NCBI GenBank assembly: GCA_014379405.1
Contig: JACMLU010000018.1
Coordinates: 362,916 to 426,915, forward strand
Length of the DNA stretch: 64,000 bases
Direction: 5' to 3'
From: Flavobacterium sp.
GTDB lineage: Bacteria > Bacteroidota > Bacteroidia > Flavobacteriales > Flavobacteriaceae
Part shown: positions 59,061 through 64,000 of the stretch, piece by piece
Numbering within the stretch: the stretch's first letter is position 1
Layout of the letters: the number at the start of each line of letters is the position of its first letter
The notes under the pieces: model-generated
Databases searched by the model: none
Seen by the model: the letters and a program-made list of their open reading frames with translations, nothing else
What the model was told of the DNA's origin: nothing
Made by a program: the position numbers and the translations under genes

Positions 59061-60688
59061 TATTGTTGTGCGTTTTGAAGTTCGACTGAGCTTAAAATTT
59101 TGTCCGAAATTTCATTGGCGTATTTATCTCCTTCTTCGTGAACGATGATAATTTGTTGTAATCCGCCATCTTGACTAAAAATCAATGTTTCATAATAAAA
59201 TTTGGTACTGCTTTGACTCTCGTTATCAATTTTCGAAAAGGTTCCGTAACCCTTGATTCCCTTAACTCCTCCTTCATTAGTTTCAAAATCTTCTTGTTTG
59301 ACAATCATATTTTGTGCCCCTTGAGCTTCGAGCGATTGCAAGGCTCCATCCAATGATTTTGCCAAATCAATTTTGGTCTCTTGCTTGAATTTCAAGGTAG
59401 AAACCATAATATAGAAATTACCGTTAAAACTTCCATATGTGAAAGATTGCATATCCTTAATCAATGCCGTTCCGTTTTTGGGAAGTATCTTTTTTAAATC
59501 GGTTCGTACCAAAACTTTTGGGGTTTCAATGCGAATACTTGGACTTCCATACTCACTTTTTACCCATTCGCCTTCCAGCAATTCTTTAGACGGATGACCA
59601 AAAACATTATCTATAACATAATCGAAACCTTTAGCGGCCACAAAAAATGTTGTTACCGCAAAAAGTAACAGTAAAACAGAAACCACAGCAGTAACAATGC
59701 GTTTTTTTCTTTGTTTTTCTAATTCGCGTTTCAATTGTTTCTGACGTTGCATTTCGTTAAGCAACATTTCGTCTTCTGATTCGACAATAACCGGAATGGC
59801 TTTGTCCAAGGTAACGATGGCTCTTTCAATTTTCTTGCGGTCTTCGGTAATTTCGAAATCCATTGGTTTTGATTTGGCAAATTTTACCAAATCGGCTTGT
59901 TTTAAAACCACGAACAAGTTCTCGATGGTTTCTTGCGAAAGCTTCATTTTCTTTTTCTGAGAAGCTACTTTCAGTCCTTCAATCAATTCTGTGGTGGTGC
60001 TCTCCATTGCCGGAATTTCAATGGCTTCTTCTATATAAATCCGAACAATATCGGTCAATTCGCTATAATAAGCTTTAACTTCTCCGTGTTGCCAAAGCTC
60101 TTTTTTCTCCAGATTATTCAGTAAAGTCGTTGCTTTTTCTATAGGAGTTTTATAAATCTCTTCTTCAACTTTCTCCTTTTGGCGTTTTTTGATGTACCAA
60201 TAAATAAAGGCTCCAATTCCTGTAAGCAACACCAAAGCTAATAGATATTTCCACCATTCGCCAATTCCTTCTTTTACGGGAACAATATCCTTGATGTCAT
60301 ACATTTTTTGTTTCAGGGTATCGACTGGAACATTAGCCACCTCAACTTTAAGTGAATCCGATAAATATTCTTTTTTGTTAATCAAAATCTTTACGCTCGG
60401 AATCGTGTATCTGCCCGAATCAAATTGAGTCAAGCCGTATTTTTTGATTAATTCGTAACGGTCATTTTTTCGGATAGTATCAATCGGATACGATTGTATT
60501 ACTTCGAGTGACCCAAAGTTTTTTAGATTCGGAAAAACTACTCTAGCCGAAGTATCGACGAAAGTTTTAAACGTTAGCTTGAACTCGGCACCAATTTTAT
60601 TTTTGGTGGTATCAATACTGGTTGTCACTTGTTTTTGTTGGGCAAAAACAGCGGTGGTAAACAGAAAGTATAGTAGTATTTTTTTCAT
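59060..60688 (-). CDS. BatD-like/DUF4381-like membrane protein of the Bat operon
   Basis: A 542-residue exported membrane protein. I start at ATG 60688 (MKKILLYFLFTTAVFAQQKQ, signal peptide); a longer frame to 60721 has no leader function. A periplasmic domain (about 20-145) is followed by a helix near 155-173 (LLALVLLTGIGAFIYWYIKK), a cytoplasmic helical region, a second helix near 335-355 (VTAVVSVLLLLFAVTTFFVA) and a 190-residue C-terminal domain. The helix-then-RQKEKVEEEIYK pattern resembles DUF4381 proteins in MoxR operons. Function unknown; position suggests it is part of the same complex. Confidence 0.78.
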   Translation of the reverse strand: MKKILLYFLFTTAVFAQQKQVTTSIDTTKNKIGAEFKLTFKTFVDTSARVVFPNLKNFGSLEVIQSYPIDTIRKNDRYELIKKYGLTQFDSGRYTIPSVKILINKKEYLSDSLKVEVANVPVDTLKQKMYDIKDIVPVKEGIGEWWKYLLALVLLTGIGAFIYWYIKKRQKEKVEEEIYKTPIEKATTLLNNLEKKELWQHGEVKAYYSELTDIVRIYIEEAIEIPAMESTTTELIEGLKVASQKKKMKLSQETIENLFVVLKQADLVKFAKSKPMDFEITEDRKKIERAIVTLDKAIPVIVESEDEMLLNEMQRQKQLKRELEKQRKKRIVTAVVSVLLLLFAVTTFFVAAKGFDYVIDNVFGHPSKELLEGEWVKSEYGSPSIRIETPKVLVRTDLKKILPKNGTALIKDMQSFTYGSFNGNFYIMVSTLKFKQETKIDLAKSLDGALQSLEAQGAQNMIVKQEDFETNEGGVKGIKGYGTFSKIDNESQSSTKFYYETLIFSQDGGLQQIIIVHEEGDKYANEISDKILSSVELQNAQQ

Positions 60689-60731
60689 TCTTATTTGGGG
60701 AACTCTTGATTTTTGACTCAATCTAAAATTC

Positions 60732-61595
60732 TTATCTCGATTTAAAATAGCCTAATAATTTGGTTACATAACTTTCATCAACTCTTGTATTTACAACTCC
60801 TGCTCCCGATTTACTGAAAGTTTCCTTGAAATATTTCAGTTTCTCTTGATAGTATTTCTCATAATTGATTCGCACTGTTTTCGAACCTGTATTAATCAAT
60901 TGTGTCACTCCAGTTTCGGCATCCAACATGGAAACCATTCCTAGATTTGGCATTTTTTCTTCGCGAATGTCATACACTCTGATGCCAGTAATATCGTGTT
61001 TTTTGGATACAATTTTCAATGTATGTTCATAATCCTCGGAAATGAAATCGGAAATCACGAACACGATAGCTTTCTTTTTTTGGGTGCTTGACAAGAATTT
61101 CAAGGCTTGGGCAATATCTGTTTTATGACTTTTAGGTTCAAATTCTATCAATTCTCGAATGATTCTCAAAACGTGTGAACGCCCTTTTTTGGGTGGAATG
61201 TACAATTCGATTTGGTCTGAAAATAAAATTAAACCAATCTTGTCATTGTTATTGGTAGCAGAAAAAGCCATTGTAGCGGCAATTTCGGTAACGATGTCTT
61301 TCTTGAATTGATTTTTGGAACCAAAACTTTCTGAACCCGAAATATCGACCATCAGCATCATGGTCAATTCGCGTTCTTCTTCGAAAACCTTGACGTGCGC
61401 TTCATTGTAACGCGCCGTGACATTCCAATCAATGGCACGAATATCATCGCCATATTGATATGGACGCACTTCGCTAAAAGTCATTCCTCGTCCTTTGAAC
61501 GATGTGTGGTATTCTCCCGAAAAGATGTGATCGCTCAATCTTCGGGTCTTGATTTCTATTTTCCGTACTTTTTTTAAGAGGTCTTTTGTTTCCAT
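60732..61595 (-). CDS. DUF58-domain protein (MoxR-associated)
   Basis: A 287-residue cytoplasmic DUF58 protein. The family core is clear: GMTFSEVRPYQYGDDIRAID near residue 37, WNVTARYNEAHVKVFEEERE near 57 and a VWA-like domain with MLMVDISGSESFGS near 80 (DxSxS). DUF58 proteins pair with MoxR ATPases upstream and VWA proteins downstream, as here. Their job is probably to help the ATPase insert or activate a partner; this is inferred for the family. Start ATG at 61595. Confidence 0.92.
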   Translation of the reverse strand: METKDLLKKVRKIEIKTRRLSDHIFSGEYHTSFKGRGMTFSEVRPYQYGDDIRAIDWNVTARYNEAHVKVFEEERELTMMLMVDISGSESFGSKNQFKKDIVTEIAATMAFSATNNNDKIGLILFSDQIELYIPPKKGRSHVLRIIRELIEFEPKSHKTDIAQALKFLSSTQKKKAIVFVISDFISEDYEHTLKIVSKKHDITGIRVYDIREEKMPNLGMVSMLDAETGVTQLINTGSKTVRINYEKYYQEKLKYFKETFSKSGAGVVNTRVDESYVTKLLGYFKSR

Positions 61596-61601
61596 TGCTT
61601 T

Positions 61602-61670
61602 AGTTTTCAGTCGCAGTTTTCAGTCGCAGTTGACCGTAGTCTGAAAACTGCCACTGAAAACTGAAAACTA
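61602..61670. repeat. AGTTTTCAGTCGC two-arm array between moxR and DUF58
   Basis: AGTTTTC, AGTCGC, AGTTTTC, AGTCGC, AGT faces CTGAAAACTGCCACTGAAAA-type complementary units. The arms match over about 28 bases with a short loop. Same family as 52524 and 57992. Confidence 0.78.
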
Positions 61671-61673
61671 TCC

Positions 61674-62678
61674 TTAAGGTACTTCAATCTCGTTTACGAT
61701 TTTGTTGATGATGTCAACTGAAGTGATATTTTCGGCTTCGGCTTCATAGGTAATTCCTATTCTGTGACGCAACACATCGTGAACAACCGCGCGAACGTCT
61801 TCTGGAATTACATAACCACGACGTTTGATGAAAGCGTAACATTTTGCCGCATTGGCCAAATTGATACTTCCACGAGGCGAAGATCCAAAACTGATTAATG
61901 GTTTCAGGTCGGCCAATTTGTATTTCTCTGGATAGCGAGTGGCGAAGATAATGTCCAGAATGTATTTTTCTATTTTTTCGTCCATATAAACCTCGCGAAC
62001 GGCTTCTTGCGCACGCAAAATTTGTTCCACCGAAACAACTGGATTTACTTTTTCGTAATTTCCTTTTAGATTTTGACGAACCACCATTCGCTCGTCTTCC
62101 ATTTTTGGATAATCGATAACGGTTTTCAACATAAAACGATCGACTTGTGCTTCTGGCAACGGATAAGTTCCTTCTTGTTCGATTGGATTTTGAGTTGCCA
62201 AAACCAAGAAAGGTTTGTCTAATTTGAAAGTCGTGTCACCAATGGTTACTTGTTTTTCCTGCATCGCCTCTAACAATGCCGATTGCACTTTGGCAGGCGC
62301 ACGATTGATCTCGTCGGCAAGAACGAAATTGGCAAAAATAGGTCCTTTTTTTATGGAGAATTCATTGGCTTTGATGTTGTAAATCATCGTTCCCACAACA
62401 TCCGCAGGCAATAAATCTGGTGTAAACTGGATTCTGCTGAACGAACCTTGAACGGCTTGTGACAAAGTATTTATTGCCAAAGTTTTTGCCAATCCGGGAA
62501 CTCCTTCCAGCAATATGTGTCCTTGTCCCAATAGTCCAATTAACAATCGCTCGATCATGTGTTTTTGACCCACGATTACTTTATTCATTTCCATGGTAAG
62601 CAAATCGATAAAAGCACTTTCTCTTTCTATCTTTTCATTGATTGCCCTAATGTCCAAAGTCGTTGTATTTTCTTCCAT
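61674..62678 (-). CDS. moxR: MoxR-family AAA+ ATPase
   Basis: A 334-residue AAA+ ATPase. Walker A is EGVPGLAKTLA near residue 58, Walker B VLADEINRAPAKVQSALLEA near 117, sensor 1 LATQNPIEQEGTYPLPEAQ near 160 and a sensor 2 region GSSPRGSINLANAAK near 268. MoxR proteins act as chaperones for VWA-containing complexes. As first gene of the Bat operon (moxR, DUF58, BatD-like, batA to batE) it probably powers assembly of that system. I see no exact promoter word; TTCAATTTGC lies about 55 bases upstream. Confidence 0.95.
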   Translation of the reverse strand: MEENTTTLDIRAINEKIERESAFIDLLTMEMNKVIVGQKHMIERLLIGLLGQGHILLEGVPGLAKTLAINTLSQAVQGSFSRIQFTPDLLPADVVGTMIYNIKANEFSIKKGPIFANFVLADEINRAPAKVQSALLEAMQEKQVTIGDTTFKLDKPFLVLATQNPIEQEGTYPLPEAQVDRFMLKTVIDYPKMEDERMVVRQNLKGNYEKVNPVVSVEQILRAQEAVREVYMDEKIEKYILDIIFATRYPEKYKLADLKPLISFGSSPRGSINLANAAKCYAFIKRRGYVIPEDVRAVVHDVLRHRIGITYEAEAENITSVDIINKIVNEIEVP

Positions 62679-63003
62679 TTCCTTGTTTTAATTACTGTAA
62701 ATAGTGTTCCTTATTTTTGATGGTGCAAATTGAATTTTTTTTTAGAAGTAGGATGTTAAAAAATGGTTAAAACTTCTCACAACTCCCGAATTTTAAGGAT
62801 GTTTTGTGATAGTATTTTCATAATTTTAATGTTTCAAAAAAATAAGAGTCAAAATTGAAGATTCTTGAAGATTAACAAATACAAATTCACTGCCTGCCAA
62901 AAAGCTTTAACAAGAATTATTACAGACATAATGAATTAGGAACTTGGATCGAATAACTGGCAAAAAGTGTATCTTACCCTTTTCTATATAAAACAATTTA
63001 ACT
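62679..63003. other. Divergent intergenic region moxR / SDR
   Basis: A 325-bp gap with no ORF, repeat array or hairpin I can support. Near-consensus -7 words exist on both sides (minus TTCAATTTG near 62725; plus TATCTTAC near 62970), neither exact. Confidence 0.4.
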
Positions 63004-63765
63004 ATGAATAAAACAGCCTTGGTAACTGGAGCAACCAGCGGAATTGGCAGAGCAACGGCTCGAATATTGGCAAAAAACAACTACAACATCATTCTCTGTG
63101 GCAGACGGGAAGATCGATTGGCAGTGCTCGAAAAAGAACTTTCCCAATTTACCGAAATCTACACTTTAGCTTTTGACGTAAGAGATAAAAAGGCAGTTTT
63201 TGAAAAAATAAATTCTTTGCCAGCCGCTTTTTCCAACATTGATCTTTTGATAAATAATGCTGGAAATGCCCATGGTTTAGACCCAATTCAAACTGGAAAT
63301 ATAGACGATTGGGACGCCATGATTGACATCAACGTAAAAGGACTTTTGTATGTTTCGAAAGCCATAATTCCGCAAATGATCAAACGAAAATCGGGACATA
63401 TCATCAATATTGGTTCCACTGCCGGAAAAGAAGTATATCCGAACGGGAATGTGTATTGTGCTACAAAACATGCCGTGGATGCCTTGAACAAAAGCATAAA
63501 AATGGACTTGAACCCATACGGAATTAGAGTTGGCGCCATCCATCCCGGATTGGTGCAAACCGAATTTAGCGAAGTCCGTTTTAAAGGAGACCTCGACAAA
63601 GCAGCCAATGTTTACAAAGGATTTCAACCCTTGCAGCCAGAAGACATTGCCGACATTATCCATTTTGTGGTTTCCAGACCGTATCATGTAAACATTTCCG
63701 ATTTGGTCGTGATGGCTTCCGCACAGGCTTCTGCGACCATTGTAAATCGTTCTTTGGATATTTAA
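63004..63765 (+). CDS. Short-chain dehydrogenase/reductase (YdfG-like)
   Basis: A 253-residue classical SDR. The cofactor motif is TGATSGIGRATARILA near residue 8, NNAGNAHGLDP near 86, the catalytic Ser in NIGSTAGKEVYPNG near 138 and YCATKHAVDALNKSIK near 152 (YxxxK). Length and NAGNAHGLDP wording resemble YdfG/serine 3-dehydrogenase-type enzymes that use NADPH, which is not proof of substrate. Single gene; a dispersed hairpin repeat and an IS element follow. Confidence 0.9.
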   Translation: MNKTALVTGATSGIGRATARILAKNNYNIILCGRREDRLAVLEKELSQFTEIYTLAFDVRDKKAVFEKINSLPAAFSNIDLLINNAGNAHGLDPIQTGNIDDWDAMIDINVKGLLYVSKAIIPQMIKRKSGHIINIGSTAGKEVYPNGNVYCATKHAVDALNKSIKMDLNPYGIRVGAIHPGLVQTEFSEVRFKGDLDKAANVYKGFQPLQPEDIADIIHFVVSRPYHVNISDLVVMASAQASATIVNRSLDI

Positions 63766-63800
63766 ATCCTCACCCCGACCCTCTCCAAAGGAGAGGGAGC
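63766..63800. repeat. CCCTCTCC-AAA-GGAGAGGG hairpin repeat
   Basis: A perfect 8-bp stem with a 3-nt loop, flanked by CACCCCGA and AGCC. From memory, near-identical GC-rich palindromes are scattered between genes in many Bacteroidota. It lies 13 bases after the SDR stop and may act in termination, though there is no T run. Confidence 0.6.
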
Positions 63801-63861
63801 CGAAACTGGAATAAAAACTATCAAATTATTTTATAAAAAAGATGAAGAAGCCGTCTCAAAA

Positions 63862-63886
63862 TAGACTGCACCCAAAAGTTTGGACG
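63862..63886. mobile_element. Terminal inverted repeat of an IS3-family element
   Basis: ACTGCACCCAAAAGTTTGGAC, just outside the stop of the transposase fragment, has the form of an IS3/IS150-group end. The other end lies beyond the window, so the exact boundary and target duplication cannot be fixed. Confidence 0.6.
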
Positions 63887-63895
63887 AATTTATAA

Positions 63896-64000
63896 TTAAA
63901 TTTGATAATAATGAGCTCGATATTGTATCGGGCTCATTCCTTTTAGATTAAGTTTTATTCTATCATTATTATAGTATTCTATATACTCGACTATTTCTTG
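63896..64000 (-). CDS. IS3-family transposase (C-terminal 34 residues, cut by window edge)
   Basis: The minus-strand frame encodes the last 34 residues of an rve-type transposase: VEYIEYYNNDRIKLNLKGMS then PIQYRAHYYQI and a TAA at 63896. The E-x-I-x-x-Y-N-x-x-R...GMSP-x-x-Y-R pattern is the hallmark C-terminus of IS3-group OrfB, whose DDE catalysis lies upstream, out of view. The element reads towards the SDR gene and ends about 130 bp from it. It cannot be told whether the copy is intact. Confidence 0.85.
   Translation of the reverse strand, partial: QEIVEYIEYYNNDRIKLNLKGMSPIQYRAHYYQI

Noticed and set aside
53624..62678. Bat/MoxR operon as a novel defence or secretion system
   Set aside because: The gene set matches the known Bacteroides aerotolerance (Bat) operon layout; its mechanism is open but the system is described.

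Overview
The window looks like chromosome of a Flavobacterium or close relative (Bacteroidota). Four signs point this way. The DNA is AT-rich. Many genes are preceded by the Bacteroidota -7 promoter word TAnnTTTG rather than an E. coli -10. Shine-Dalgarno sequences are essentially absent. Lineage-typical genes are present: a PorZ-like protein, a protein with a type IX secretion tail, a TonB receptor with an N-terminal carboxypeptidase-like domain, the Bat aerotolerance operon and an IPExxxVDY-family protein. I see no rRNA, tRNA, CRISPR array, prophage or replication origin.

Layout. 1-8 kb: an AddA/RecB-like helicase cut by the left edge, superoxide dismutase, a divergent PurF-like amidotransferase, a PfkB kinase, RNase HI and PurN. 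8-14.7 kb: acpP, fabF, rnc, the IPExxxVDY gene, pyruvate kinase, a BI-1 membrane protein and DNA polymerase IV. 14.7-31.5 kb: a TPR protein with a T9SS tail, a CYTH enzyme, RlpA, a membrane protein, a TonB receptor, pgi, an M23 lipoprotein, a DUF3108 protein, a patatin/beta-barrel protein, uvrC, a PLP decarboxylase, 5-formyl-THF cyclo-ligase and a tiny lipoprotein. 31.5-42.5 kb: lspA, a DksA-like protein without zinc cysteines, a long IleRS, an XRE/membrane-protein pair, recO, porZ, gdhA and a secreted protein. 42.6-53.6 kb: small enzymes, yicC-gmk-nadD, a LysR divergon with a DJ-1-like protein and an iron alcohol dehydrogenase, gpsA, pheS, two unknown conserved genes and a CvpA-family protein. 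53.6-62.7 kb: one eight-gene operon (moxR, DUF58, BatD-like, batA, batB, batC, batD, batE). 62.7-64 kb: an SDR enzyme and the end of an IS3-family element running off the right edge.

Most genes are housekeeping. The unusual content lies between them. At least fourteen gaps carry short arrays of imperfect 7-bp tandem repeats, in several unrelated sequence families but with the same period. They often abut a start codon, or form two-armed hairpins between genes. Two gaps also hold what look like free-standing small RNAs (promoter, about 70-110 nt, intrinsic terminator). A terminator-like hairpin lies inside the 5' end of rnc. An AACGTTTTCGT word recurs near pyk, pgi and gdhA. I regard the 7-bp repeat system and the small RNAs as the best candidates for undescribed biology. 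All of this is by-eye reading; no alignment, folding or database search was run.
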